From the NCBI GenBank assembly GCA_021234155.1, contig JAJEKV010000008.1, forward strand, positions 24,572,618 through 24,636,617: 64,000 bases of DNA, written 5' to 3'. The notes under the pieces were generated by a model that did no database searches, was not told the DNA's origin, and saw only the letters and a list, made by a program, of their open reading frames with translations. Below, in pieces: positions 31,861 through 45,219 of this stretch. The stretch is from Isoetes taiwanensis (taxonomy: Eukaryota > Streptophyta > Lycopodiopsida > Isoetales > Isoetaceae). Positions within the stretch are counted from its first letter, which is position 1, and each line of letters begins with the position of its first letter. Made by a program: the position numbers and the translations under genes.

Positions 31861-32830
31861 CACACCTTGTTTTATGTGGTCTGCTTTTCTACATTGAAAT
31901 CCACATACTATTCAAATATTTGCAAATATAGTCCTAGAGGTTATCCTTTACCAAAGCGTTGTTCTATGCAATGCAAGTCTATTGCCATTTTCATGTCTCT
32001 TTTGCCGGGCTTGTGCCAGAAGAGGTTGGAATTCCATGTCTAGCCATCCATGCTTTTCTAACATATCCACTTTCCATTCAATAAAAATCTTTTTTTCTTT
32101 CATCTTTCATCCCTAATTGCATAGCCAAATATGGTGTGCATGAAATTCCTCCCCGCTATCACACTTATGTTCTTGATATGTAGCTTTGCTCCCACCATCT
32201 CATTTATTGTGAACATTCTAACACAAAAGGCCCAACAACATTCACTTTCTAACCTTTCATCATAGCTTCAGAGAACAATCATAACTGCTTGCACCTTTTG
32301 CTAGGATAATGTTTGAAAACTGAAGTGGCCTCTTTGCTACACTGCGGTGACCATTATTGACAATGATTCTGCATCCATAGGAAACATGTAGTTTCCTCCC
32401 TGTTGAATACCGACTCTAGGCCATGCAACAATAGTTGCAACCCTAGTTGCTTCACATAAGTAAGGCATTCTTGTTTACCCGACTCTTTCCTTCTAATTGT
32501 CATATAGTTTGAGATTACCACACCTAACCTATCCTCCCTAATCTTTCATTAATAGAATCAGCTAGAACAATAACCTTTCTCTTACTACCTCTCCTTGTAT
32601 TCATGTAGGATGTTGACCTTCGCCTTTTTCCATTCTCATATTCATGTAGGACTTTGAGTATAAAATTTCCTTTCCCTGAGGCATCATCCTTTTTTGACAT
32701 TATTCTTTCCTTGAGAACCATCATTGGGGGTCTTTTCCATTATTTGAGCATCATCTTTATCATTTGGGGATTTTCCCTTGCCTTGGTCATCATCATTAGG
32801 GGCTTTTTTTTTAGCATGTTATGTGCCATT
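31861..32830 (-). CDS. Minus-strand gene of unknown family, copy 2
   Basis: Open piece 32,724-32,524: MMVLKERIMSKKDDASGKGN, FILKVLHEYENGKRRRSTSY, then GSKRKVIVLADSINERLGRIG. Further downstream pieces include INEMVGAKLHIKNISVI, NFMHTIFGYAI and EKHGWLDMEFQPL. Same order as copy 1 12,210-13,190. Function unknown. Confidence 0.38.
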
Positions 32831-35619
32831 GATCTAGAATACATAAAACATAGAATAAGTTAGTACATCTAAAAAACATCTACCAAACATATTTTAAAGT
32901 AACATACTTTTCTTAACCGAGAACATTAAAACTTTTTTTTTTTAATCAGCCAATTATACTTTTAGAAAATATATAGTATTACCTATATTAATAATATTTA
33001 AAACTATTAGTTATCTATTATTATTCCAAACTAAGGAATGGGTTTAGAGTTTTCAATGATATTCCAAAAAGTAATGCGATAAAGGCTTACATATAATCAA
33101 CCTTTATAATTTAACTTTACAAAAATAACCTTAAAACCTATTAAAACAGCAGGTCACAAGACGGGCTGTTGCCTCCTCATGGCCCAAAAGTGTGTTTTCA
33201 TATTTTGTTTGGCCGCTTTGTTTTCATGTTTTTATTTTGTTGTTTCGTGTGTCTGGCCTTATTTATAGCCCCGAATCCGCAAGCGCTTTGTTTGTTGTTG
33301 TTTTGTTTTCTTTTGTTTATGAATATATATTAGAGGAAATGTGATTACCAATCTAGGACAATGTTGTTCAATGCCTCGATATTAATTTGCTTGTGCTATT
33401 GTTTATTAGCAAGATTTATTGGTATTATACATGATATATAATAGGATATATACATGTAGGTAGGCACCTAATAAGCCATTGCTCAACTTATATATACTTT
33501 TCAGATTGTGGCATTGAGAGCACTGCTATAAGGATTCTTCAAAATGCTCAATAGGTGTAGATGGGCTATGTCGCTGTAAACCAAGATACAACATGCTATA
33601 TCCATCATCTTCTATGGTTTATCATTTTATATCGGGCCGTTAGTCGCCTTAAACAACCGTGGCTAGTCCAAATGGTGTAATCAATAATGTTGTTGACGCA
33701 CAAAATATATGTATACATTTATATCATTATGATTTTCAATTTGTAGTCCGACCTGAGATGCACAAGCCGCGACAAGACCGCTTGACACCATTGAATCAAA
33801 GCTATTGAATTGTTAATTGTTGTCGACATTGTTAATGAGCCCAACTCAAGTGCTTAAGTGGTTGCTTTGAATATGTCCAAATTTCTTTGTGTAATTGTCG
33901 AAAGGTTTTTTTATTTGTGGAAATCCTCAGATCTTGCCATGGAATTCTTCATTTGAGAGCTTATGAAGAACTTAATATTAATGTAGCAAAGTTCTCCCAA
34001 GAAAACGTTTTCAGCCATTGACCTACAAATAAGCAAGAAAAATAGTCTTCCTATTTTGAAGCAAACATTTTCGACCTTTGCTCATGCATTTGTCTTTAGC
34101 CGCTTTGATGCAACAATCTACTTATTGTTGAGTTGCTCCTAAACCAAGGGTCTTATGTGATAGTTTTTGATTAAATGTTTATAAAATTAAAAAAACTTGA
34201 GGCCCCAAATATCCAAAAGTTGGACACATATAGTGTTGTATAGTCTTCCCTTTCTTTCTTTTCAATCCAAGTTCAAATGCAAGATTTGCGGCAAAAAACA
34301 TGAGTGCTTTTTAGACTCACATCATAGACTTTAACAAAAGAATTGTATCCCCACAATTTCATCGCGGATGAAGTCATGCATAATATCGAAGTTCCATACA
34401 ATGCTTAGCCATCTAAGCAAAGAGGGAGGAGCAATTCATGTGTTCAATAGTGTGTGTTTTTTACTTAACAAGAAGGAAACTGCATAAAATTTTTAGTCGA
34501 GACGTTAAGCTCCACCAAAATGGTTCGGCCCAGTTTACCAAGTTTTGAGCCGATTGACACCTAAAAGTTGTGAGCATCAAGTGTCTTGCGGTATCTCTTC
34601 ACCCAACAAATTTTCCTAGCTTTTCCGACATGTCCAACACCGTCAAGTTGTTTAAGCGCGCAATCCCGGGAAATGGTGACAAAGAGATGGTTGCGCTTGA
34701 GTAGTAATTCAACGAGCATAATACACTTTCCGCTTTTTTTTTTTTTCCAAGAATGCTTTTGCTAGTTGGTTCTACCATCACCAAGATGCTTCGGATCTAA
34801 GCTTGAATTGGGATTACAATTTGTTAAAAGTCATTGTAGACCTCTTTTTTAGACATCATAAGATATTCTAAATGTAGATATAACTCCGCATTCTCGCCTC
34901 GAGGAGAAAAGTATCCATCTTCAACTCGAATCTTCCAAAAGGACCACTTTGCATACATGATCCTACCACAGAATCAAGCCAAACCATTCCCATGCATTCC
35001 ATTTTGTGCATTCCGTGTAAAGGATTATCTCCCGCCTAGTTGGCCATTTTCGTTGTTCTAGTTTGATCCTTTAGTCCATAGCCCTGTTAAGAAAAAACAA
35101 TAGTCCCAGCCAGATAAATAGTGCCAAACCAGTGTGAGATTGAGAAAGTACATCACTAAATGGAAACCCCTATGTGCGAATTTTTTTTGCGATATAGCTA
35201 ACAACTCGCTCCCCAATATTTTTTATGTATATAGTAGTGCCTCTCACTTTTGTTAAGCTTAGATTAGCAACACATAATAAATACATTAGGTTATTCTAAA
35301 GCACATGTTTCTAAAGCCTTCAAATACCCAATGTTGCTTAAAGAGACAAAGGCTACAGTAAAAGTCCATAGGTAGAATTGAAGCTAGATGTGAAATATAT
35401 ATAGGTCAAACAAACTCAGCAAAATAATGTAATGACTTGGTTTCATCTTATTATATATGGATATGGATGTAATTGTGTTAGCTACAAATTGACACAATTT
35501 TCAATTTGCACAAAACCTCCTTGTGACACATTAATAGACTTTAATCATGGTTCCAAATCAACAAGTTTATGGAAGAAATATTTATATACCAAGGCCGCCG
35601 AGATAAATGTCCTGGTACT

Positions 35620-35920
35620 ATGTAATTTTATGCAAAAAATACCACAAATAGCAAGTCCGTAAAACTATAATGCGGATAAATTTTAGTACTAAATTTTGTG
35701 CAAAAAAATGCCACAAATAGCAAGTCTACAAAACTATAATGCCGATAAATTTCTGGTGCTATATAATTTTGGTAATAAATTGGTACTATATAATTTTGTG
35801 CCAAAATGCCACAAATAGCAAGTTCTAAAAATCCCTTGAAAAAGCAAAATGCTCTTACTACTGCAAAGGTCAGAACCCTAGCACCATATATAATTTTCTG
35901 CCAAAAATGCCATAAATAAG
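35620..35920. repeat. Short tandem array, copy 2
   Basis: Units built on 'tttgtgccaaaatgccacaa' and 'atagcaagt', as at 15,930-16,240, with a different number of bases between units. Confidence 0.75.
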
Positions 35921-36679
35921 CCCACAACCAAGATCATAACCCATTAATTGGCTATCTAGAAGAATGTTACCTTGAAAAAGCAAAATGCTCCATATATGTC
36001 CGGGTGTATGCATCCAATGCAATGCGTATATTTTTAGATCTCGGTACTTTGATTTGCCAAAAGCAAACGCATAATGAGGAACAATTAAGTTCTATAAGTC
36101 ACCCACATACCTTTCAATTAACTTTAAAAGACCAAGAACCTGATATATACCAAAGAAAAGCTTTGCCATTGGCAACTTCTCATCCCCCTAACTTCTTTTT
36201 AAGACTTGTGGTTCTTCTACGATCAGATTACACCTTCTAAATATCAATTCTAGAAACTAGACATTTCTCCGAAGGAACATTTAATGGAAATGCATGCTCT
36301 TAAAGGTGGCATAATTATGCCTCCTGCTCGTAGCAGTGCAATTCTAGTTAGGAAAGGTTGGCAATTTTATGAAGTGAATAACTTAGTATACCATTAAACT
36401 TTCCAATTAACGTAAGCTTACCCTCTTAGTAATCCCCATATGGCAAATCCCTTTGATACAAGAAGAATACATAAATTTTGAGCTATATTAACATATCGCA
36501 TGCTGTCGTGGTGTAGGTAATGAGATCCCTAGGTGTATTTCGATTTTAAAAGCAAATAAATTACATGTGGATCTAAATCCATTTTATTCTATAAATACAT
36601 GCACATAATTTGTTATTCCATTTTGTCCATTAAACAAAACAAAAGTCCTGTTTGACATTTTTTAACTTGTTTTTGGGTT

Positions 36680-36755
36680 ACCCTTTAGAAGACAACCTCG
36701 CCATGGGGTTTTTTGCATATTCTAACCTATATATGCTAAAATATGCCAAAACCGC
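36680..36755 (+). repeat. Terminus-like dispersed repeat, instance 2
   Basis: ttaccctttagaagacaacc, then ggggttttttgcatattcta and tgctaaaatatgccaaaa. It is the copy 2 equivalent of 17,000-17,085. Confidence 0.6.
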
Positions 36756-38352
36756 CCCAAAATATTTGTTGCCGAACAAAATGCATCCGATCATCTTGTA
36801 CGCCGGTCAATTGGTTCGAACCTAAAGCATGAATTTTTGATGTTGCAAGGCATTAGCCAAAAAAAAATCCACATGAAGAGTGTTGGCGGTAGAGTTCTGA
36901 CGATTTTCTCACAAAAGTGCATTGATGCCCTTCATCAACTTTTCCTTTGCGTGAAAATACTTTTGATGATTATCCAAACACATGGATTTGAAGCCGATGG
37001 AGGAGGTTCTATTTTTTTTCATACTAGGACTTTGTGATCAAAGTTTTGAAACCTATCTTTTGCCATCATGTATTTGTATCCGAGATGCGTAAAGCATGCT
37101 AATCTCTATCAAAAAGTACCATTTTAGGAACCATAAATCCCACTTTTAAAAAAGTACCCAACACCTGGTACCCGGTACTTTTATAATATCTCAATAACTA
37201 CAAATGTTAAATTGAATGCATTCATTTTGGCCCCAATAGTATTGTTGTTCTATCTTAGCCTTGAACATTGATATGCTTTTGACATTTTACATTGAACTTT
37301 TGAATTAGTTTTGACCAAAAGAACAAGAAAAATAGTACCAATCCAAAAAGTTTAGTGCGTACTTTGGCAGTTCCAAAATGGTGGTATAGCATGCATATGC
37401 CCATGCCGATGAGGAAAAACTGACTACCGCTTGCCGATACTTGTTCGCTGAGGTTCTACCCAAACCGTAGGACTAACCGGTTTTTGGTTTTGTAGAGTTC
37501 TTAAAATTCATCCAAAATGCTAGTGTATAGTTAAATACAATAACCTCTCGCTATAGCAAGTCAGCCTCGATTTTAGATAGACTATTTTATCATAATTGAG
37601 TTTGAGAGACTTGCATCCCATTCAAAGGAAGATAATGGTGTTGAATCTTCGCCATAGTTTTTAAGTGAAGAGTGCAAGATAGTGTTCAAAATTGCTGCTT
37701 TGACATAACAAGCAAATGTTGTGTACCATATTTTGTACATGCCAGAGCCTCTAAATTTTGCATATGAAGTTCTTTTGTTTTTCTCGAAGACGAAAAAAGC
37801 TCAACCGGATTTCTTTGCTTTTAAATCGAATTTGAGAGACCAACCCTCCCCGCTTTTCGCTTATGCTTGATAAAAGGAGAATCAATAAAGCTTTAGTTCA
37901 TGATAACAAAACCTACTTCTTCATTTTTATATACCCAAAGGCTTAGACAAAAAGGCGCACGCCGCTTACAAAAAGGGTTTGGACAGTACAATATACGAAA
38001 AAAGGACACGCCCGTAAAGGTCGCTATCGATTGAGCAACTACGTAACGATACATATAGTATTCACCAAAAAGACCACAAATGCCTCAAAAATACTCTTCT
38101 TCCTTCCTTAGAAGGAATTGACCCGCATAGCCTTTGTAAACAAAAAGTCAAAACTCCTACGTTAGCCGCGGTTTATAGTATTTACACAAATTCACACAAA
38201 ACAAAAGGACCTAGTACTAAATGGCAAAACAAAACCATAAAACACATTCTACATCGAAGGGGCAAACCTCGTATGCTAAAGATCTTTATTATTGTCGCTT
38301 TCCTCCCAACTGCACCATTTCTATTTTGATCTATAGCGCTTACTTCACGCTT

Positions 38353-41300
38353 CCATTTATGAGTTTCCATGGTTTTCTTTGTTCTCGCCTTTAAAAATGT
38401 TCAGTCTAACATAGATCTCTAAAGATCTAACAAAGTTATAAACTAAAACAAAGCCGCTGGGTAATGAAGGCGATCCGCAAGGGAGAGAGAGCATCCATGT
38501 AAGTTTCCGATATTTGATGGAGGTTATAAATCCATTTTGTTTTCATATGTTGCATTATTGAAATTGGATTGTCTTGACAAGCACAGGTCGCAGAATGATG
38601 ACATAAAGAAGTTTGTATTTTGGTCAAAGGACTTCCAAAAAATTGAAGGCTAACAATGTAAAACATAAAGAGACACCGGGCCTAAGATATCGGGCCGAGT
38701 TGAGAAGAAAAGGGCTCCTTTGTGAGGAAGATTACATCGAGAAGAAGACAATCGCCCATTCGGGCCCATTGGGTACAAAGGTCTCTTGCTAAAATCAACT
38801 TCCTTGCCTTTAGAAACATATCACTCTTTGTGTTGGACAAGAGGTGGGAGAGGAGACATGGGATGGACCGTGGCGACTATAGCATCTTTTTACCATTGTA
38901 TAGGATTGACAACTAAGAGGTCCTTTACTATTGTCACCGCTTGTCATGGCTGTGTGACTCCAAGACCGCATGCACCATCCGCTGCTCATGATCCGAGTGC
39001 CTCAAAATTATTAAGGAAGGATGTCTAATATATAATGTTTAGGATAAATGAGCTATGAACAGCACCTGAAGATAGCACAGCATCTTTTGGCTGGCGATGA
39101 CGGCGACGGTATAGATAATGCTGGGCTGCGCATACAGCGTGCCAGGCAAATGAAAGTTCTTTCTAGATGATCCGTACTTCAACAAACCATATTTTTCATA
39201 ATGGATCGACTCAGACCGCAATATTGAGTCGGTATGATGAGGATCTTTATCCTCCCCAGCGGTAGACCGCTATCGGCTGCATTAACCATGAGAAGGCCCC
39301 TGCACAGTGTAAATAATTTCCTCCAGCTTTCTAATGCCATTCTCATTTGCGTTTTGCCCACTCCGACGAATACGCTTGAGCTTCATGTTGAGGTTATATT
39401 GCCCCAGAGGCTCTAATAGGTGCTGTGAAGATGCCACCGCTTTTGTGATTGATGAGCAGTAAAAGACTTTCTTGAACCATTCCTCATGCATGTATTTGCC
39501 AAATTCTAAAGGCCCTTATGGCAACCTGAAATCTCTCTCGCCAAATCAAAAGCCTCGCGGACTTGTCCAACTAAAAATGGACGATGGTTCCGTGGAGGGA
39601 AGCAAAGAATCCGCGTACCGATAAGGCAGCAATGAGCGCATTGGCGCTAAACCGGGTCTTCAATGTAATGTGATAATGCGTATCATAGGGATATCCTTGC
39701 CTCCCTATGGTGATGCAAACCAACAATAGAATAGATTCAAATGTGTTAATAGGGATTTAATTGATAAGGCAACCAAGAGAGAAGGGGTCATTGATAACCC
39801 AAGCCACTCTTAGTGATTCCCAAGTTTGCTGCCAAACCAACACCAAAATAAAGTTAGTTTGAAGGACATAAAAGGAACTAATATAAAAATAACAATTTAA
39901 TAGTCAAGAGCACCTGAGATTAAGGGTGGCTAAGGGTAGTTCACTTCATGACGACATGCTGAAACCCGGAATATGATGGCGTGACGCCATTGAATGTAAT
40001 TTAGTATTGCTCTCGGCCTTGCGATGAAATCGCGGCCAAGCATGATTTAGTTTATCTTTAGTTTGAATTAAATCGCTTTCATCGCGGTTTTAATTACATT
40101 TCATTGTCGTAATTAAACACGCCAAGCGCCGATTTGGTTAAGCCTTAACACAAATCACGCCCCGGCGCGCTTTGTATTGTTTCAATGTATAATATAAGGA
40201 TAAGGATGTGCATGTTAATCATATCTTGCCGAATTCGTGATACATGTTTGATGTTTCAGCTTCTAAAAAGGTTGTGGTATTCGAATCTAAAGGGTTCTTT
40301 TGTAAGATTCTTTCCAAAATAAAGTGGCGCATCATTTTCACCGTTACACCAAGAGAATCAAATTCCACGGATCTATCCCGGCAACCGCGACTTGAAGGAG
40401 ATGCTAGATGAGGCATTTAGATTATTTCGAAAGTTGGTATTTAATAAAACCTAACATCAAGGATATTGTGGAGGTAATCGAGGAAATGTAGACATTGGTT
40501 GACCTTTTGGGATCAACACAAATGTGTGAAGTGCACTAACCCCCAAAGATCCAACAGCAAGCCCATCTTCATCAAACACTTGAGTAACATGATGGACGAA
40601 ACTTGGTATCGAATAATGATGATATAATCATAATCGATGATGATGCCTCAAATGCTTCTACAATCAAACGCAGTCTCTTTAATCCACCCATCTTTATGAT
40701 CCAAGAAATTTTATGGCGAATGATGATTTTCGGGTGAAGTTTATGTTTATTATAAATAATTTGGCTATGGGGATGATAGTGCTGAAGTGTTAGATTCACA
40801 CCTCATCTAGATAGAACGGCCGACATGGAACCATGCCTTGTTAAATACGCGGAAAAAACATGGATTGATCCCTTTAGTGTTTTATTGAATATATGATATT
40901 TTTATATGATATTCTGTCATGTATCCATAATTTCGATCTCCAATTGCCTTGCAAATAATGCAACTGCTATTATCTAACCTATTATTTTCATCTCAATGCT
41001 CTTCAATTTTGGTGTCATCTATCTTAGCAACTTGCCCCTTCATTAAAACCCGAAGACAAATTGCAGTTGGGCGCGATTTTGGAGTTGACATAACTTCAAT
41101 TTAAGTGGATGTCGGTTATCTCAAAACAAGTGAAGAAAGCGAAATTCGTTTCTAAATCATGTTACTAGGTTGATTGAACAGAGTGCTTTTGCCCGTGATT
41201 TGTTGTCATATGCTATGTTAATGTGGTGAAAATGTGGTTTGGTGGATAAATGAGTTAGCATCTTATGCACAGCCAATACCGTGAAGTTTTAATATTTTAG

Positions 41301-42189
41301 GTGGTATATGGCTGGTAGGATGATGTTGCATAGTGTAATATTGTGAGATGATTCTTCTTATCATAGTGTTGAGAGATGTTGAATGGGAACATCGTGGTAT
41401 GAAGATGCAAAGATAAATCGTGGTGTTGGTCTATTGTGGTTGAATATATTATAAACCAATGTGATGGATTGGCATACGCTTGTGTTATGTGAAAGTGAAT
41501 AAGATGTTATATAGCATCACAAGTATGGTGGCAATTTATGATGTCTTTATGAGTGATAGGAATGACAAGTATGATGTCAAAAAATGGTGTGTTGTAGCAA
41601 GGTTGGTATTGATGAAAAACGTTTGCATCGGGTCAAGACCTTTGTCCCACTAAATGTAGCTTTAGTTAACATAATGATTCCTCGCGTAACATAATGCACA
41701 TAATGTAGTCTAACATCCAAACTTAACTAAACATTTCATATAAGGGAAACTTTTCTTATGGTATTCATTCCGTCATCTTGATGGGGGCAATAATAATATA
41801 ACAGCTGCATGGAAATACGAAATTGCCTAGCAAATATGCGGCATACATATAACAAATTGTACATCCTCACCATGTCACCGCTCACCAACCGCCTTTAAGC
41901 TTCAACGATCCTTCTTTCAAATTTTCATATCCCAAGCAGATCCTTAAGAGAGACAAAGATCCAGCAAAGAGGACCTTTGTTTTCCTAACCATCAACCCCA
42001 AGTCGAATTACTTCCGCAAGGCAACACCTTCCGCCTCCATTCCCAAATACAACCCATCAACGTTTTTTGCTATGGATTGTTCCATTGTTGAAGAAGCAAG
42101 CATCGCTAACCGGTTTTCAAGAGGTCGCCTTAACAACAAAAAGAGCTACCTCACCTCGCTTTAATACCCATGATAGCAAGTTTGAGGAG
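38353..42189. other. Single-copy stretch without a recognised gene
   Basis: Right flank of the repeated unit. Short minus-strand frames at 39,620-39,050 include RNHRPFLVGQVREAFDLAREISG, an MHEEWFKKVFYCSSITKAVA-type piece, and YGLLKYGSSRKNFHLPGTLY. They lie in order and could be remnants of one minus-strand gene, but I recognise no domain. 39,940-40,200 is locally richer in CG dinucleotides. Nothing else is supported. Confidence 0.4.
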
Positions 42190-42290
42190 CTATTGGCATA
42201 TGCTTGGCATATATTGGTATATACCCTAAAATATGCCATAACCCCACATGGACAAGGGCTTGTCCCTAGGGGCAACACAAAACTCAGAGG
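42190..42290 (-). repeat. Terminus-like dispersed repeat, instance 3 (inverted)
   Basis: On the minus strand: gttgcccctagggacaagcc, cttgtccatgtggggttatg, gcatattttagggtatatac. It matches the order of the forward copies (hairpin TTGCCC..GGGGCAA-like, then GGGTTTTTGGCATAT). Confidence 0.55.
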
Positions 42291-42389
42291 GTATTAAATG
42301 TTCATGGCAGCTTATTATGTCTCAAAATGAATTTGGAGGCGCTTTGAAATACCTCGAACTTTTCTCCTTCAAAAATTCTTGCTTCAAAC

Positions 42390-42790
42390 TTTTTCTTAGG
42401 CAATGTTCACCTCGATCTTGATCTCTAGGTACCGGATCCTCGATCTCCTCAAGACTCGAAGTTCGGCTCAAAACTTAGCTCTTCAAATCCGGCCCAAAAA
42501 TCAGCTCAAAGCTCAACTCAAAGCTCGCCCTCAACCGGCAAGATTAGTTCTAGGTCTGTATTTAAACTATGTTATTTCTAGGTCTTATTCCTCAAGAACT
42601 CCTCAAGTTCTTATTTTGTTCTTATTTCTAGTTCTCTTTATTCTTATTCTACTTCTCTTATTCTTATTTCCGCCTCTCAAGTTCTTATTCTTTTTATTTC
42701 TAGTTATTCCGTTTCTTATTTCTCAAGTTATTTTAGTTCTTATTCCTAATTTGACAACTTCAAAAAAGATAGATTTTAATTTCATTTACT
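42390..42790. repeat. Low-complexity CTCAAG / TTCTTATTTCTAG tract
   Basis: Irregular repeats of agctcaaa and then ttcttatttctagttct and close variants. It lies directly 5' of the DUF7869-type gene. The open frame across it (about 130 residues of Leu/Phe/Ile) is compositional only. Confidence 0.7.
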
Positions 42791-42799
42791 CCCCTGTGT

Positions 42800-45027
42800 A
42801 GGAATTCCAAATGATGAAAAACACAGAAGGCTACTATATTGAGGGGCATGAAGGTATGTATGAGAGCATTTCTGAGATGGATTCTTGGGGTGAGCAAGTC
42901 TTCATTTTACGATAATCGGGAGCGTGTTAGAAAAGGGCACGCTTTGTTCCAACATGGTAATGCACTCACTTTGAAACCTCCAGGGACGCCCCGCCATTGC
43001 GCCTTCGAGCTTTGTGGAGATACATTGTCTCAATCTATGCCCCACAAGTCGGCGGAACGAGTACGGTGTGCGAAAGTGGTGCAAAGAGTGTTGCCACAAC
43101 ACTATATCCAAAAGGAGGCCTTTTAAGGAGGTCAACTCCCATCCTGAAACTACCGGAGGTGGCCTCTTCAATCAATCACATTTCAAGCAAGTTATGGAGC
43201 ACTCACTTCTCGTGACGCAGAGTGTCCTGCCAACACATGCCATTCTCAAAGTGCAACACTTGCATTCAACTCAAGGATACAATTTGCATCAACCGCAATA
43301 GAGAAAGAAAGAATGGCAATTAGAGCAATTTGCGTATCACCAAAGGGACCAAATATCATGTAGACAGCTTGTATCAAGTAAAGGGAGAACATTTTCAGAT
43401 GCAAAATGGACAAATTTTTGTGTATAATTCATTATAAGATGGACCAACACAAGACTTTCTTGCCAAAGCTAGATCTCTTTACCCAAGCGCTGTCAAAACG
43501 CCGTGATGAAAGCAGTCCATGGTGTATTAACACATGGTCATGGAACTGAACATATGGTCATTTTGTGCTTGATCTATGGAGAGATGATCCAAACTTCCAT
43601 GTGAGCTCTATTTTCAAGTGCCCGAAACACTAGAGAAAGGATCGATAGAAGGGAGGAGGTATTCCCTTAGCACCCATTTTGAGGCTTTGATGGATGATCA
43701 ACCGCTTGTTACCAAAGGCGATAAAAACCTCACATCCAAGGTGTCTAGTGAATCAAGGAGGACTTGGGATGATTTCCCCCTACTTGAGAAATCATTGCCC
43801 GAGGAGCTATGTGTTCAGCTTGGACAACCGCTGGAAAGAAAACAAGAATAGATGGATGTTTAAAGTAATGTCATACTTGGACAAGCAAAGGGGAGTATTC
43901 AAAGTTGTGAAAGTGGGATTCATGATGGTTGGGCATACGCATGATGATATAGATGGATTCTTTGAACTTTTCCACCAAGCTCAAGAGAGAAAACGTGGAC
44001 CACTCTCCCCCGAATCCAATGGATGTGTTTGAGAGCTGCATTGACCCCAACCCAATGGCTTTCTTTGATGGATGAGGCTAGCATTGGAAATCATTTGTAG
44101 AGGGATACTTGCTAGATGGTAAGGACCAGTTGATGAGACACACAAAGCCACTTCAGCTCAAGTTTTGGGTTAGGATGGAATACCAATCATGCAATATAAG
44201 TGGAGACCAGTGACAAGTTGTGGATGCCTGCACAAGGTATCGAAGTTGTGGCAAAGGGGTGCTGCCGGTGAAGTTCTCATTCCTAAAGGGCAGCCAAAAC
44301 CACTACCTCCTTCAAAACAGCCAAAAGACTCTAGCCAACTAGTGAAGGCATCAAGGATTACATAACGACCGGGATGATGTTCAAATGGAAAGCACACCTC
44401 CACTTAAGAAAAATCAAATGGACTCCTAATCAAGTAATCGGAGAAAGTTGTGACATGCTTAGAAACCGAATGCTCATGTGGGAGGGAGCTAAGAGATTGT
44501 TCTTGCCAGAGTCAAGATGGGAGGGTTCTCAAGGTGCAAGCACGTCTAAGAATGCTCCACCGGGTCCCAAATAAGGGTTCCAAGTGGTTTCAGGGAAGTA
44601 AGGCCTCAAAGCCGGCGTGGTTTGATCTTCCCCGAAAGTGGGATCCTTCTGAGGACATCAAGGAAGGATACTTTGTGCTAGTAAGGCCCATGATGAGGAC
44701 CTGGCCCAATATGGTTAGGTGGCACTCTCCATGTAACTACCACTATGCCCGATGGAGAGGAGTTGGGCGTCCCGATTCCAAATTCAATATTGGGAGCCCA
44801 TTGGGAGACACAAGAAGGGCAACTTGAAGGAGCAATACACCGACCGGCCGAGAAGAAGTGGAGGGCAATTATGCTGACCCCTCAAAGGAGGGAATTGGTG
44901 GAGTGTGTGGTATGGTCATATCCAAGTTCTCACATTGCAAAGGACAACACACACAAGATCCCAAAAAGGGAGATGGACAAGGCCATGAGCAACCTCCATG
45001 CTTTATCATTGTATGAGGGTAGATAAT
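42800..45027 (+). pseudogene. DUF7869-type ('GHTHDDID') transposon-related gene, frameshifted
   Basis: In order: VCMRAFLRWILGVSKSSFYD (about 42,845-42,905); RHCAFEL...IYAPQVGGT and YGVRKWCKECC (about 43,000-43,100); KMDQHKTFLPKLDLFTQALS (about 43,440); AVHGVLTHGHGTEHMV (about 43,507-43,560); WRDDPNFHVSSIF; FSLDNRWKENKNRWMFKVMS and GFMMVGHTHDDIDGFF (43,815-43,960); a tail with EDIKEGYFVLVRP and RELVECVVWSYPSSHIAKDN (44,650-44,950) resembling the C-terminal part of this family. DNxxKENKN and GHTHxDID are hallmark motifs of a large eukaryotic family common in mosses, lycophytes and animals. At least four frame changes are needed, so it is either decayed or error-laden; introns may explain some. 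Confidence 0.72.
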
Positions 45028-45219
45028 ATTGAGAAGTTTGAAAACTTTCTCAACTAGTGGTTTGTAAAATTTATGAGGAAAACAAGTAACCCAATTCTTT
45101 GTATGTCATGTAATTCTATTCAAGCAATCAATTCAGAAATTTCCTTTTGGTGTGTGAGTCCCATTTTCAGTCCGAGTCCCAAAATTCAAGATTTGTCCCA
45201 CTTTTAATTAAATACTTAA

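Larger units (their letters stand above)
19866..38352. repeat. Copy 2 of the ~18.6 kb unit
   Basis: Collinear with 1-18,690 and about 200 bp shorter because of many 1-6 base differences. These recur at particular strings: the palindrome core GCGCGCATAG often becomes GCGCCGATAG or ACAAGATAG, and CTG or TCTG strings are shortened. This non-random pattern looks more like base-calling or consensus error than divergence. Some parts, such as the methyltransferase exons at 30.37-31.26 kb and the phosphatase exon at 27.3-27.7 kb, read better here than in copy 1. Confidence 0.95.
32831..38352. other. AT-rich, gene-poor tract of copy 2
   Basis: Equivalent of 13,191-18,690, without a supported gene. 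It holds the tandem array at 35,620-35,920 and a terminus-like repeat at 36,680-36,755. Homology with copy 1 stops at about 38,352. Confidence 0.6.

Noticed and set aside
39280-39480. P-loop ATPase from VGVGKTQM on the minus strand
   Set aside because: The spacing of a true GxxxxGK(S/T) motif is absent, the frame is short and no Walker B follows.
42403-42801. 132-codon hydrophobic protein
   Set aside because: Leu/Phe/Ile content comes from the TTCTTATTTC simple repeat; no start context or conserved feature.
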